A stretch of DNA of 64,000 bases, taken from CATQHW01 sp965215345. Lineage in GTDB: Bacteria; Spirochaetota; Spirochaetia; SZUA-6; Bin103. The stretch lies in the NCBI GenBank assembly GCA_965215345.1, contig CBDCDL010000002.1, positions 1,240,001-1,304,000 on the forward strand, read 5' to 3'. Shown piece after piece: positions 12,501 to 19,351 of this stretch. The notes below the pieces were generated by a model that did not search any database, was not told the DNA's origin, and worked only from the letters and a program-made list of their open reading frames with translations. How positions within the stretch are numbered: the stretch's first letter is position 1; each line of letters begins with the position of its first letter. Made by a program: the position numbers and the translations under genes.

Positions 12501-15500
12501 CGGACGGCGACGTGACGGAGGGCAGCGCCGCGGCGTTCACGCTGACGCGCACGGGCGGCTCGTCAGCACCATGGCTGATCGTGAATATCAAACGTTCCGT
12601 ATCCGGAGACTTCGGGGTCGTAAAATTTAAAACAACCAGCTTCCCGGCCGGAGCGAGCACGACTCGGACTCGCCTTCATGTGGCTGACGACGAAGCCGAC
12701 GAGGCGCACGGCGCGGTGACGCTGACGGTGCTGCCGGGCAACGGTTACAGGGTGGGAACCCCAAGCGCGGCAACGGCGAAGATCTTTGACGCCACCAACG
12801 TGGCGCCGACGGGCGCGCCGACCATCGACGACACGAGTCCGGTGGTGGGCGAGATGCTGACGGCGGATCCCTCGGGCATTGCCGACGCCGACGGTCTGAC
12901 GAACCGGACCTTCACCTATCAGTGGGTGCGGGTGTCGGGCGGGACGGAAACGCCAATCGACGGGGCGACCGCGGTGACCTACACGGTGGTGGCCGCGGAT
13001 GTGGGCGCGACGCTGAAAGTGAAAGCGAGCTTCACCGACGACGGCGGAATCGAAGAGACAGTCGAGAGCGCGGCGACGGCGACGGTCGAGGCGCCGTCGC
13101 TGCCGACGGTGACGGTGACGCCGAGAACGAGTCCGGTGACCGAAGGGGACCCCGCCGCTGAATTCACGGTGACGCGAACCGGCGACACGACCGAGGCGCT
13201 GCGGGTGAGCATCAGCGTGTCGGAGACGGGAGAGATGGTTTCGGCCGGCAACGAGGGTGGGGGGACTCGAACGATCCCGGCCGGCCAGTCCTCGGCGGTG
13301 ATATCCGTGCCGACCGTCGATGACGGCGTTCACGAAGCGGACAGCGTGGTGACGCTGACGCTGGAGGCGGATGCGGCGTACGAGCTGGGGACCGACGCCA
13401 CGGCGGAGGTCACGGTCGAGGACGACGACGATGCGCCGCTGCCGACGGTGTCGGTGACGCCGGTGACGAGTCCGGTGGTGGAGAGCGAGGACGCGCAGTT
13501 CACGGTGACGCGCACGGGGGTGACGACGGGGGCGCTGACGGTGCGCTACAACGTGATTGAGACGGGCGCCATGGTGAGGTCGGGGGACAAGGGCGCGAAG
13601 ACCGTCGACTTCTCGGGCGACACGGCGAGCGTGACGGTGACGGTGCCGACGGTGTCGGACAACCTCCACGAGCTCAACAGCCGGGTGACGGTGACGCTGA
13701 CGGCGGATGCGGCGTACGAGCTGGGGACCGACGCCACGGCGAGGGTGCTGGTCAAGGACGACGACGACTCCCCGGCGACGGGCACGGTGACGGTGACGGG
13801 TACGGCGAGGGAAGGCGAGACGCTGACGGCGGACACGTCGGACATCGCCGACGAGGACGGAGGACTGGACACTGCGGCCTATGTCTACCAGTGGGTGCGG
13901 ACGCCGGCCGGCGGCAGTGACGCGGCCATCTCCGGCGCGACCGAAGCGACCTACGTGCCGGTATTCGCGGACACGGGGGCGACGCTGAAGGTGCGGGTGA
14001 CGGTCACCGACGGCGAGGGCCACGAGGCGACGATCACGAGCGCCCCGACCTCGGCGGTGGCGGCGCTGCCACGGCCCTCGGTGACGGTGGCCTCGGCCGG
14101 CGACGTGACGGAGGGCAGCCCCGCCCTGTTCACGCTGACGCGCACGGGCGCCACGGCGGAGACGCTGGACGTAGCCTACGCGGTGACGGCCACCGGGAAC
14201 TTCGGCGTCACGACCGGCGCGGGCACGGCGACGTTCCCGGCGAACGGCGCCACGGTGCAGGTGAGCGTGGCCACGACGGGCGACGACACCCACGAGGCGC
14301 ACGGCACGGTGACGGTGACGGTGACGCTGACGGCGGACACGAGCACCGATCCCGCCTACCTGCTCGGCGATCCGTCGACGGCGACGGCGGCGGTGGAAGA
14401 CGACGACAACGCGTCGCCGACGGGCGCGGTGACGATCGACGACACGAGTCCGGTGGTGGGCGAGACGCTGACGGCGGACGCATCGAGCCTGGATGACCCG
14501 GACGGTCTGACGAGCCGGAGCTTCACCTGGCAGTGGCTGCGGGTGTCGGGCGGAACGGAGACAGAGATCACCGGGGCGACCGCGGTGACCTACACGGTGG
14601 TCGCCGCGGATGTGGGCGCGAAGCTGAAAGTGAAAGCGAGCTTCACCGACGACGGCGGCACCGAAGAGACAGTCGAGAGCGCGCAGACGAGTGCGGCGAA
14701 GCCGCCGTCGCCGGTGCTGACGGTGGCGGCGGGGACTTCTCGGGTGACGGAAGGGACGGCCGCGACGTTCACGGTGACGCGCACGGTGGTCACGGCGGGT
14801 GCGCTGACGGCGCATTATCAGGTGTCGGAGACCGGCGATGCGGTGGCGGCGTCCGATGAGGGGGCGAAGAGCGTCGACTTCGCGGACGGCGAGACCGGGA
14901 AGACGGTGACGGTGCCGACCGCCGGGGACGGCGGGCACGAGGCGGACAGCGTGGTGACGGTGACGCTGACGGCGGATGCGGCCTACGACCTGGGGGCGCA
15001 ACGGTCGGCGGAGGTCACGGTGGAGGACGACGACAACGCGGCGCCGACGGGCACGGTGACGATCGACGACACGACGCCGGTGGTGGGCCAGACGCTGACA
15101 GCGAACACGTCGAACCTGGATGACCCGGATGGTCTGACGAGCCGGAGCTTCACCTGGCAGTGGCTGCGGGTGTCGGGCGGGACCGCGACGGCGATCGCCG
15201 GGGCGACCTCGGCGAGCTACCCGGTGGCCGCCGCGGATGTCGGGTCGGCGCTGAAGGTTCGCGTGGGCTTCACCGACGACGACGGCACCGCCGAGACGGT
15301 GGAGAGCGCGCCGACGGGCGCGGTCGCCGAGTACACGATCACGGCCGCCTCGCCGAGGGTCACGGAAGGCGACGCCGGCTCGGCGCTGCTCGATTTCGCG
15401 CTGACACGGTCCGAGACGGGGCAGAGAGTGGAGCTCGGCTGGCGGGTAACGACGGAAGGCACGGCGCAGCCGGTAAGGCCGGTAACCGATTTTGCCGGCC

Positions 15501-16891
15501 CCATGGAAGGCACGCTCGTTTTCTCGCCGAACACGCGCAGCCGGAGCGTGTACCTCCAGGTGGTACCCGACATCGTCGACGAGTTGGACGAGACGGTGGT
15601 GCTGGAGTTCTTCTCGGTGGCGGGCACTCCTGAGGGGGTGACGTTCCCGGCCAGGGTCACCGGGACGATTGTGGACGACGACACGGCGACGCTGTCGATC
15701 GCGTCGTCGAGCGTGGACGAGGGCGATTCGGGCACGAGGGAGTTGGTGTTCACCGTGAGCCTGGACCTTGAATCGGACCGGGAGGTGACGGTGGAGTACG
15801 ACGTGGGGGGCACGGCGGAGTCCGGCACCGACTACGAGGCGCCGACGCCGGTTCTGGTGACGTTCCCGGCCCTCTTCTGGGAGCCGCAGAGGATCGTGTT
15901 CCGCGTTCTCGGCGACACCGATGCCGAGCGGCACGAGACGGTGACGGTCGAGCTCCGCGATCCGAGCGGAGGCGTGGCGCTGGGGACGTCGCAGGCTACT
16001 GCCACGATCCGCAACGACGACGGGCTGGTTGTGTCGGTCGACCCGCCGGAGGTGACCGAGGGCGATTCGCGTGCGGACGGTGCGCGGCTTACGTTCAGGC
16101 TGGAGCTGTCGGGTCAGGCGGATACGGACGTCACGGTGGACTACCGCGTGGACGCTGGTGCGGGCACGGCGACGCCCGGCGCCGATTTCAAGGACAAGTC
16201 CGGGACGGCGACGATCAAGAGCGGGCGGACCTTCGCCGTGGTCAAGCTGGGGATCCTGGAGGACACGGCCATCGAGCCCGACGAGACGGTGGTGATGGTG
16301 TTCGAGAACCCGCGGGGCGCGGTGCTCGATCCCGACTCGGCCAGGGTGACGGGCACGATCCTGAATGACGACCTGTCGCAGGTGACGGTGGCCGCGGAGG
16401 CCGGCCCGGTCACGGAAGGCGAGGAGGCGGGTGTTCGTGCTGACGCGCACGGGCGATGCGTCGGCGCCGCTGACGGTGACGGTGGACGTGAGCGAGGCCG
16501 GCCGCGTGCTCGCCGGGACCGCGCCGACGGAGGCGACGTTCGGTGCGAGCGAGACGGCGGTGCGGCTGCGGGTCGCGACCGAGGACGACGCGACGGCCGA
16601 GGCCGACGGCCGCGTGACGGCGACGGTGATTGCGGGGAGCGGCTACACGGTGGCCGCGGGCGCGGGCTCGGCCGGCGTGGACGTGTTCGACAACGACGCG
16701 CCGGCGGCCCCGGGAGAGACGGCGCTGCTGTGGTCGACGACGATGACGGTGGCGGACTTGGACGGCTCGGTGGGCGCCTCGGGTTCGGACCTGACGGACC
16801 CCGACTGGTCGGAGGATGGCGTCGACTACGCGCTGGAGCTGCTGCGGTGGCACGGGTCGCCGGACGGCCGGGTGGAGGTGCGCTTCGATAG
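317..16891 (+). CDS. Giant Calx-beta / Ig-like repeat surface protein, main open frame
   Basis: This is one open frame of about 5,500 codons; the protein-like part runs from about base 555 to 16,430. It alternates Calx-beta-like modules (VTEGDTVTFTLTRTG, then strands ending in an acidic DDDDSPATG linker) with Ig-like modules (EGETLTADTSGL, YQWVRTP, GATSQTYVPVFADAG, LKVRVTVTDDEGHEA). Calx-beta repeats usually bind calcium through acidic loops, and such stacks are typical of very long adhesins or biofilm proteins. The composition (Thr, Asp, Ala, Val, Gly; almost no Cys) suits an exported protein. No start codon or signal peptide is visible because the gene begins left of the window. The sequence after about 16,430 in this frame is an out-of-frame tail; the real protein continues in the next entry. 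The function as an adhesin is inferred. Confidence 0.85.
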   Translation: MWTSRNETFTVTLSSAVGATLVKAVGDGDDHRRRRCAHGLGFRRDGRRGRRSGLPGVPEPCQLAADHRRLRDRARHGRTSADYRGTTSGTVTFAAGVTTGSITLDLVDDTADEPDETVTVTLSNPLPSGAATIGTAAATGTITDDDVPVVTVAAETGAVREGNDVVFILTRTGLVTDELVVTFTVTGGGAVLSEEPPTEATFGAGASTVRVPLATDEDEVDDPDATVTLTLADGDAYDLGASFAATVTVRDALDSGGVEPVVTVAAESDTVTEGEDAVFILTRTRDLTDELVVTFAVTGGGAVLSEEPPTEVTFGAGSATASVPLGTEIDDTHEADAAVTLTLTDGDAYDLGTTSAATVTVQDDDDSPATGSVTITGTATEGETLSADTSGLTDADGLADAAWAYQWVRTPSGGSDADISGATGPTYVPVFADAGATLKVRVTVTDDEGHEATFTSEATSAVAAAPRPSVTVTSDGDVTEGDTVTFTLTRTGDTAQTLDVAYEVAATGDFGAATGAGTATFLANDATVQVSVATTGDATHEAHGSVTVTLTADTSADPAYLLGEPSTATAAVEDDDDFPASGSVTITGTATEGETLTADTTGLTDADGLDNAAYVYQWVRTPAGGSDADISGATSQTYVPVFADAGATLKVKVTVTDDEGHEASFTSTPTSAVAALPRPEVTVASDGDVTEGDTVTFTLTRTGNPAQTLDVAYTVAATGNFGVTTGAGTATFLANDATVQVTVATTGDSTHEAHGSVTVTLTADTSADPAYLLGDPSTATAAVEDDDDSPATGAVTITGTATEGETLTADTSGLTDGDGLDSAAWAYQWVRTPSGGSEADIPGATSQTYVPVLADGGTTLKVRVTVTDDEGHEATFTSAATPAVAALPRPSVTVAAETDTVTEGKDAVFILTRTKDPSDALVVSFAVTGGDAVLSEDPPTEATFRAGAATVRVSLGTENDDTHGADAALTLTLTDGDAYDLGEASSATVTVRDDDVPPPVLSIGDAGAREGNSGDTTARFTVTLDRAAAVAVTVDWATADGTATAGTDYTAGEGTLTFSGGVLSKTIAVPVTGDDVDEPNETFTVELSNASGASLGEAVGTGTIRDDDDAPTVTLVLTPASITEAAGRSTVTARLDHPSSEETAVTVTVAPKSPAVEGDYTLSANLELTIAAGVTTSTGAVTITAVNNAVDAPNKAVTVSATAENTQGITAPQEVTLTIRDDENVAPTGAPTIDDTTPVVGETLMADPSGIGDTDGLTGATYTWRWLRVASGGTETQVGTGASYTVVAGDVGSTLKVEASFTDDGGAGETVESAETAAVEAAPLPTVSVARVSSPVSEGADAEFLVTRTAVTAGALTVRYGVSESGAMVVASEEGAKTIDFGDGETEKTVAVPTVDDSVHEADSTVTFRLAPDAAYEVGTAASGVIVQDDDDSPATGAVAVAGTVVEGETLTADTSGLTDGDGLDSAAYVYQWVRTPSGGSDADISGATGATYVPVFADVGATLKVRVTVTDDEGHEATFESAATPAVAARARPSVTAASDGGVAEGSAAVFTLTRTGDTAEELDVAYTVTAAGDFGAATGAGTASFLADSATVQVSVATTGDSIHEAHGSVTLTLTADTGADPAYLLGDPATATAAVEDDDDSPATGAVTITGTATEGETLTADTSGLADGDGLANATWVYQWVRTPSGGSGADISGATEATYVPVFADAGATLKVRVTVTDDEGHEATFTSAPTSAVAATPRPVVTVVSDGDVTEGDTVTFTLTRAGDPAATLDVAYEVTATGDFGAATGAGTATFPADSATVQVSVATTGDGAHEAHGSVTVTLTADTGADSAYLLGDPATATAAVEDDDDSPATGSVTVTGTAAEGETLTADTSGLTDADGLANAAWAYQWVRTPSGGSGADISGATSKTYTPVLADGGTTLKVRVTVTDDEGHEATFTSAETAVVPPSVTVAPRKTPVSEGDPAAEFTVTRTGDTTEALRVRISVSETGDMVSARNEGEKTRTIPAGQPQVLLSVPTIMDSVHEADSVVTLALVADAAYELGTERSAAVTVEDDDNAAPTGTVTIDDTTPMVGETLTASSSGVDDPDGLTSPTYAWQWVRTSGGTETEIAGATSASYTVAAADGGAKLKVEMSFTDDDGTTETLTSAETAVVPPSVTVAPRKTPVSEGDPAAEFTLTRTGDTTEALRVRISVSETGDMVSAGNKGEKTRTIPAGQPQAVIPVPTVNDSVHEADSVVTLALVADPAYELGTERSAEVTVRDDDDSPATGSVTITGTPTEGETLSADTSGLADGDGLDDAAWVYQWVRTPSGGSDADISGATGATYVPVFADAGATLKVRVTVTDDEGHEATFTSAATSAVAATPRPVVTVVSDGDVTEGDTVTFTLTRTGDPAETLDVAYEVAATGDFGVTTGAGTATFPADSATVQVSVDTTGDDTHEAHGSVTVTVTLTADTGVDPAYLLGDPSAATAAVEDDDDSPATGTVTIDDTTPTEGETLTADTSGLADADGLANVAYVYQWVRTPAGGSDEDISGATGATYVPVFADAGATLKVRVTVTDDEGHQASFTSAPTSAVAALPRPSVTVTSDGDVTEGSPAEFTLTRTGDPAATLDVAYEVTATGSFGVTTGAGTATFPANSATVQVSVATTGDSAHEAHGSVTVTLTADTGTDPAYLLGAPATATAAVQDDDDSPATGSVTVTGTATEGETLSADTSGITDADGLANAVWAYRWVRTPPGGGNADISGATGATYVPVFADVGATLKVRVTVTDDEGHRATFTSASTSAVAALPRPSVTVVSDGDVTEGDTVTFTLTRTGDPAETLDVAYAVTATGDFGVTTGAGTATFLANSSTVQVSVATTGDDTHEAHGTVTVTLTADTGADPAYLLGAPSTATAAVEDDDDSPATGTVTIDDTTPTEGETLTADTSALADGDGLDDAAYVYQWVRTPSGGSDGDISGATSQTYVPVFADAGTTLKVRVTVTDDEGHEATFTSASTSAVAATPRPVVTVVSDGDVTEGSAAVFTLIRTGDPAQTLEVAYEVTATGDFGAATGAGTATFPADSATVQVSVATTGDSTHEAHGSATVTLTADGGTDPAYLLGDPSAATAAVEDDDDSPATGSVTVTGTPAEGETLTADTSGLTDADGLANAAWAYQWVRTPAGGSGADISGATLKSYVPVLADGGTTLKVRVTVTDDEGHEATFTSAETAVVPPSVTVAPRKTPVTEGKPAEFMVTRTGDTTAALRVRISVSETGDMVSARNEGEETRTLPAGQSQAVIPVPTVKDSVHEADSVVTLALVADPAYELGTERSAEVTVEDDDDSPATGSVTVTGTPTEGETLTVDTSGLADGDGLDDAAYVYQWVRTPAGGSDGDISGATSQTYVPVFADAGTTLKVRVTVTDDEGHEATFTSASTSAVAALPRPSVTVASDGDVTEGSPAEFTLTRTGDPAETLEVAYEVAATGDFGVTTGAGTATFLADSATVQVSVATTGDGAHEAHGSVTVTLTADTGVDPAYLLGDPATATAAVEDDDDSPATGSVTVTGTAAEGETLTADTSGLTDADGLANAAWAYQWVRTPSGGSDEDISGATSQTYVPVFADAGATLKVRVTVTDDEGHEATFTSAATSAVAALLRPVVTVVSDGDVTEGDTVTFTLTRTGDPAETLEVAYEVAATGDFGVTTGAGTATFLANSATVQVSVDTTGDGAHEAHGTVTVTLTADTGADPAYLLGDPSTATAAVRDDDDSPATGTVTIDDTTPTEGETLTADTSALADGDGLANARYAYRWVRTPAGGGNADISGATGATYVPVFADVGATLKVRVTVTDDEGHRATFTSASTSAVAALPRPSVTVVSDGDVTEGDTVTFTLTRTGDPAETLDVAYAVTATGDFGVTTGAGTATFLANSSTVQVSVATTGDDTHEAHGTVTVTLTADTGADPAYLLGDPWTATAAVGDDDDSPATGAVTVTGTAEEGETLSADTSGLTDADGLANAAYAWQWVRTPSGGSDADISGATSRTYVPVYADAGATLKVKVTVTDDEGHEATFTSAATSAVAALPEVTVASDGDVTEGSAAAFTLTRTGGSSAPWLIVNIKRSVSGDFGVVKFKTTSFPAGASTTRTRLHVADDEADEAHGAVTLTVLPGNGYRVGTPSAATAKIFDATNVAPTGAPTIDDTSPVVGEMLTADPSGIADADGLTNRTFTYQWVRVSGGTETPIDGATAVTYTVVAADVGATLKVKASFTDDGGIEETVESAATATVEAPSLPTVTVTPRTSPVTEGDPAAEFTVTRTGDTTEALRVSISVSETGEMVSAGNEGGGTRTIPAGQSSAVISVPTVDDGVHEADSVVTLTLEADAAYELGTDATAEVTVEDDDDAPLPTVSVTPVTSPVVESEDAQFTVTRTGVTTGALTVRYNVIETGAMVRSGDKGAKTVDFSGDTASVTVTVPTVSDNLHELNSRVTVTLTADAAYELGTDATARVLVKDDDDSPATGTVTVTGTAREGETLTADTSDIADEDGGLDTAAYVYQWVRTPAGGSDAAISGATEATYVPVFADTGATLKVRVTVTDGEGHEATITSAPTSAVAALPRPSVTVASAGDVTEGSPALFTLTRTGATAETLDVAYAVTATGNFGVTTGAGTATFPANGATVQVSVATTGDDTHEAHGTVTVTVTLTADTSTDPAYLLGDPSTATAAVEDDDNASPTGAVTIDDTSPVVGETLTADASSLDDPDGLTSRSFTWQWLRVSGGTETEITGATAVTYTVVAADVGAKLKVKASFTDDGGTEETVESAQTSAAKPPSPVLTVAAGTSRVTEGTAATFTVTRTVVTAGALTAHYQVSETGDAVAASDEGAKSVDFADGETGKTVTVPTAGDGGHEADSVVTVTLTADAAYDLGAQRSAEVTVEDDDNAAPTGTVTIDDTTPVVGQTLTANTSNLDDPDGLTSRSFTWQWLRVSGGTATAIAGATSASYPVAAADVGSALKVRVGFTDDDGTAETVESAPTGAVAEYTITAASPRVTEGDAGSALLDFALTRSETGQRVELGWRVTTEGTAQPVRPVTDFAGPMEGTLVFSPNTRSRSVYLQVVPDIVDELDETVVLEFFSVAGTPEGVTFPARVTGTIVDDDTATLSIASSSVDEGDSGTRELVFTVSLDLESDREVTVEYDVGGTAESGTDYEAPTPVLVTFPALFWEPQRIVFRVLGDTDAERHETVTVELRDPSGGVALGTSQATATIRNDDGLVVSVDPPEVTEGDSRADGARLTFRLELSGQADTDVTVDYRVDAGAGTATPGADFKDKSGTATIKSGRTFAVVKLGILEDTAIEPDETVVMVFENPRGAVLDPDSARVTGTILNDDLSQVTVAAEAGPVTEGEEAGVRADAHGRCVGAADGDGGRERGRPRARRDRADGGDVRCERDGGAAAGRDRGRRDGRGRRPRDGDGDCGERLHGGRGRGLGRRGRVRQRRAGGPGRDGAAVVDDDDGGGLGRLGGRLGFGPDGPRLVGGWRRLRAGAAAVARVAGRPGGGALR
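8532..8985 (+). repeat. Exact long duplicate, copy 1 (copy 2 at 11,688-12,141)
   Basis: About 454 bp here read as identical to 11,688-12,141, a constant offset of 3,156 bp. Neighbouring units differ at many positions. The first flanking mismatch is C at 8531 against G at 11,687. This points to recent duplication or gene conversion between units. Confidence 0.75.
11688..12141 (+). repeat. Exact long duplicate, copy 2
   Basis: This is the partner of the segment at 8,532-8,985. Both cover the second half of an Ig-like module and most of the following Calx-beta-like module, and identity ends where the codons for the linker after YLLG begin to differ. Confidence 0.75.
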
Positions 16892-18893
16892 CCGGCCGCC
16901 CCTGGCCGAGGAGCTGACGCTGCACGCGGGCGAGCTGACGCTGGCGCTGGCGGAGGGTGGCTCCGGGCAGGCTTTCGCCTGGTCGGTCGAGGGAGAACCG
17001 TGGTTGGTGGGCGAGGAGGTGGAGCTTCGCCTGACGCGGACGGTGGCGGGCGAGGACCAGGACGGCGCCGATGGTCCGGGCGTATCGGTGGCGGACGTGC
17101 GGGTGAACGAGTCGGCGGGGACGCCGCTTGCCTTCCGGGTGACCCTGGCCGAGGCGCAGACAGCGGCGGTGTCGGTGCGCTATGCGACCTCGGACGGCAG
17201 CGCGGTGGCGGGCGCGGACTACGTGGCGGCGTCGGGCATGGTGCGCTTCGAGGCGGGCGAGACGGTCAAGACGGTGAACGTCGTGGTGCTGGAGGACGCG
17301 CACGACGAGGGCGAGGAGACGATGACGCTGACGCTGTCGCGCCCGTTCGGAGCGGAGGTCTCGGACGGCGTGGCGACGGGGACCATCGTGAACACCGACG
17401 CGATGCCGCGGGCGTGGCTCGGGCGCTTCGGACGCACGGTTGCCGGGCAGGTGGTCGATGCGGTGGAGGCGCGGATGACGGCGACCCGCCAGGCGGGCGC
17501 GGAGGTCTCGGTTGCCGGTCAGCCGGTCGTGGCCGCCGGGGCGTTCGACGAGGCGGCGTCCCGTGACGGCGATGCCGCAGGCGGGCGTCTGGCAGGCTGG
17601 CTGACCGATCCGGAGGCGCTCGACATGGCGGCCCGTGACGCCGAGCTCGCGGGCGGGGCCGATGCGGAGGAGCGGACGGTGAGCGGCCGCGAGTTGCTGA
17701 CCGGGACGTCGTTCGCGCTGACCGAGGGGACGGCGGAGAGCGGTTTCTTCTCGCTGTGGGGGCGGGGCATGATGACGGACTTCGACGGCCGGGACGGCGA
17801 GCTCTCGGTGGGCGGCACGGTGGCGACGGGGCTGCTGGGGGCCGACTATACGTGGGCCGACTGGGCTGCGGGTCTGATCGTGGGTCACAGCCGGGGCGAG
17901 GGCAGCTACCGCGGCCAGGGGGCCGGCACGGTCCTGTCGTCATTGACCGGTCTGTATCCCTGGGGCCGGTGGGCGTTGCACGAACGGGTGACGGTGTGGG
18001 GGGTTGCGGGCTATGGCGTGGGGACGCTGACGCTGGAGCCCGCGGGCGGGGCCCGGATCGAGACCGACATGGATCTGGCGATGGCGTCGGCGGGGCTGCG
18101 CGGAGTGCTCCTGGAGGCGCCGGCGGAAGGCGGCGTCGAACTGGCGGCGAAGACGGACGGGCTGATCGTGCTCAGCACATCGGAGGCGGCGCAGGGTGGT
18201 GACGGCGGGATGCTGGAGGCGGCCCGTGCGCAGGTGACGCGGCTGCGGCTGGGTCTGGAGGGCACGCGAGCGTTCCGCTCGGAGCGTGGGGGGACGCTGA
18301 CGCCGTCGTTCGGACTCGGGGTGCGCCATGATGAAGGCGACGCGGAGACCGGGTTCGGCGTGGAGGTGGGCGCCGGTCTTGCCTTTGCCGATCCGTCCTC
18401 GGGACTGACGGCGGACCTCCGGGGCCGCGGGCTTCTCACCCATCAGGCGTCGGGCTTCCGGGAGGTGGGCTTCTCCGGCTCGCTCGGCTTCGACCCGTCT
18501 CCGTCCTCGGACCGGGGCGTGAGCATGAGTCTCAGCCAGACCCTGGGAGCGTCGGCGACCGGCGGTGTGGAGGCGCTCTACGGGCGCGCCACCATGGCGG
18601 GGCTTGGTGGGGCCGACGCCGCCGCGGGGCCGGTGGATCCTCTCGGGCGCCATCGTCTGGAGGCTCGGGTCGGCTACGGTCTTTCCGCCTTCGGGGGTCG
18701 TTTCACGGGGACGCCGGAACTGGGCTTCGGGCTGTCGGAGAGTGGCCGCGACTACCGCCTCGGCTGGCGTCTGACGCCTGAGGGCGGCGCCGCCGGCTCG
18801 TTCGAGTTCAGTCTGGCGGCGACGCGGCACGAGGCTGCGAACGGCGACGAGCCCGAGCACGGGGCGGAGCTGCGCGCGACGATGCGCTGGTAG
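16431..18893 (+). CDS. C-terminal part of the giant protein: last Calx-beta modules and outer-membrane beta-barrel
   Basis: This 820-codon frame continues the giant protein after a one-base frame change in the GGG at 16,429-16,431: the preceding frame ends in VTEGEEA and this one resumes with FVLTRTGDASAPLTV. Roughly residues 1-330 hold further Calx-beta-like modules (for example VRYATSDGSAVAGADYVAA). Residues from about 420 to 820 look like an autotransporter-type barrel, with FFSLWGRGMMTDFDG, alternating aromatic strands, repeated GxGxG turns, and a final strand ending in RATMRW with a terminal aromatic residue. That C-terminus is the usual recognition signal for outer-membrane barrel insertion, so the protein is probably anchored in the outer membrane with the repeats outside. 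It ends at a TAG. Confidence 0.8.
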   Translation: MFVLTRTGDASAPLTVTVDVSEAGRVLAGTAPTEATFGASETAVRLRVATEDDATAEADGRVTATVIAGSGYTVAAGAGSAGVDVFDNDAPAAPGETALLWSTTMTVADLDGSVGASGSDLTDPDWSEDGVDYALELLRWHGSPDGRVEVRFDSRPPLAEELTLHAGELTLALAEGGSGQAFAWSVEGEPWLVGEEVELRLTRTVAGEDQDGADGPGVSVADVRVNESAGTPLAFRVTLAEAQTAAVSVRYATSDGSAVAGADYVAASGMVRFEAGETVKTVNVVVLEDAHDEGEETMTLTLSRPFGAEVSDGVATGTIVNTDAMPRAWLGRFGRTVAGQVVDAVEARMTATRQAGAEVSVAGQPVVAAGAFDEAASRDGDAAGGRLAGWLTDPEALDMAARDAELAGGADAEERTVSGRELLTGTSFALTEGTAESGFFSLWGRGMMTDFDGRDGELSVGGTVATGLLGADYTWADWAAGLIVGHSRGEGSYRGQGAGTVLSSLTGLYPWGRWALHERVTVWGVAGYGVGTLTLEPAGGARIETDMDLAMASAGLRGVLLEAPAEGGVELAAKTDGLIVLSTSEAAQGGDGGMLEAARAQVTRLRLGLEGTRAFRSERGGTLTPSFGLGVRHDEGDAETGFGVEVGAGLAFADPSSGLTADLRGRGLLTHQASGFREVGFSGSLGFDPSPSSDRGVSMSLSQTLGASATGGVEALYGRATMAGLGGADAAAGPVDPLGRHRLEARVGYGLSAFGGRFTGTPELGFGLSESGRDYRLGWRLTPEGGAAGSFEFSLAATRHEAANGDEPEHGAELRATMRW

Positions 18894-19060
18894 GGAGCTC
18901 GACCGGGACGTCTGCGAGGTTCCGGTCGGTGTCGGCGTCGCCCGACTTCCTCTTCAGGCCGTCAACTGAGGTTCACCGAGAACTGCTGGACTGACCGGCG
19001 CTCGCTTTACGCCGTCTCGTACTCGGCGGGCATGATGGCGACTGATCCATGGATGGCGGG

Positions 19061-19089
19061 TTGTCGAGTGATCTCGTTTCGTGTATTGT
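19061..19089 (+). promoter_or_regulatory. Candidate promoter of the vapBC unit
   Basis: TTGTCG at 19,061-19,066 and TATTGT at 19,084-19,089 are separated by 17 nt. The antitoxin ATG at 19,097 lies only 7 nt past the -10 box and no Shine-Dalgarno sequence is visible, so the transcript may be leaderless. Confidence 0.5.
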
Positions 19090-19096
19090 TTCGTGC

Positions 19097-19351
19097 ATGG
19101 CGACCAAGACCATCACCCTCGAGCTCGACGCCTACGAGAAGCTGAAAGCGGCCAAACGCCCGGGTGAGTCGTTTTCGGCCACCGTCCGGCGGGCTCGCTT
19201 CGGGCCGAGCGACGCTACCGGAAAGACGATCCTGTCATCGATGGACAACCTGACCGTGCGCACGGTCGACCTGGAGGCCGTCGAGTACTGGTCATCCGGC
19301 GTCGCGGTGGCCAGGGCGACGACGCCGTCGCGGCGGGGTAACCGCGCGTGA
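19097..19351 (+). CDS. vapB: VapB-type antitoxin
   Basis: This 84-residue protein starts MATKTITLELDAYEKL, the short beta-strand plus helix opening typical of ribbon-helix-helix antitoxins. The next segment, KRPGESFSATVRR, is the usual linker before the toxin-binding tail. Antitoxins of this group bind and neutralise the cognate PIN-domain RNase and repress their own operon. The ATG at 19,097 is preferred because the conserved pattern begins there and a promoter-like sequence ends just upstream. The stop overlaps the start of the toxin gene by 4 nt (GTGA), the normal coupled arrangement. The identification rests on the pattern and on the partner. Confidence 0.82.
   Translation: MATKTITLELDAYEKLKAAKRPGESFSATVRRARFGPSDATGKTILSSMDNLTVRTVDLEAVEYWSSGVAVARATTPSRRGNRA

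Larger units (their letters stand above)
1390..14420 (+). repeat. Tandem composite repeat array, period about 633 bp
   Basis: The linker encoding DDDDSPATG recurs at about 1405, 2038, 2671, 4602, 5235, 5868, 7749, 8385, 9018, 9651, 10272, 10905, 11538, 12174 and 13,760. The common spacing is 633 bp, or 211 residues: one Ig-like plus one Calx-beta-like module. Between runs sit different modules, such as the copies carrying TVAPRKTPV at about 6,180, 6,800 and 9,970. The array is the coding sequence of the giant protein, not an intergenic repeat. Confidence 0.85.

Noticed and set aside
1390..14420. Regular direct repeats suggesting a CRISPR array
   Set aside because: The units are 633 bp, coding and diverged; there are no short conserved repeats separated by unique spacers, and no cas genes.
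16420..16440. Programmed ribosomal frameshift at the repeat/barrel junction
   Set aside because: There is no slippery heptamer, pseudoknot or internal Shine-Dalgarno arrangement that I can see; a surplus base in a G run explains it more simply.
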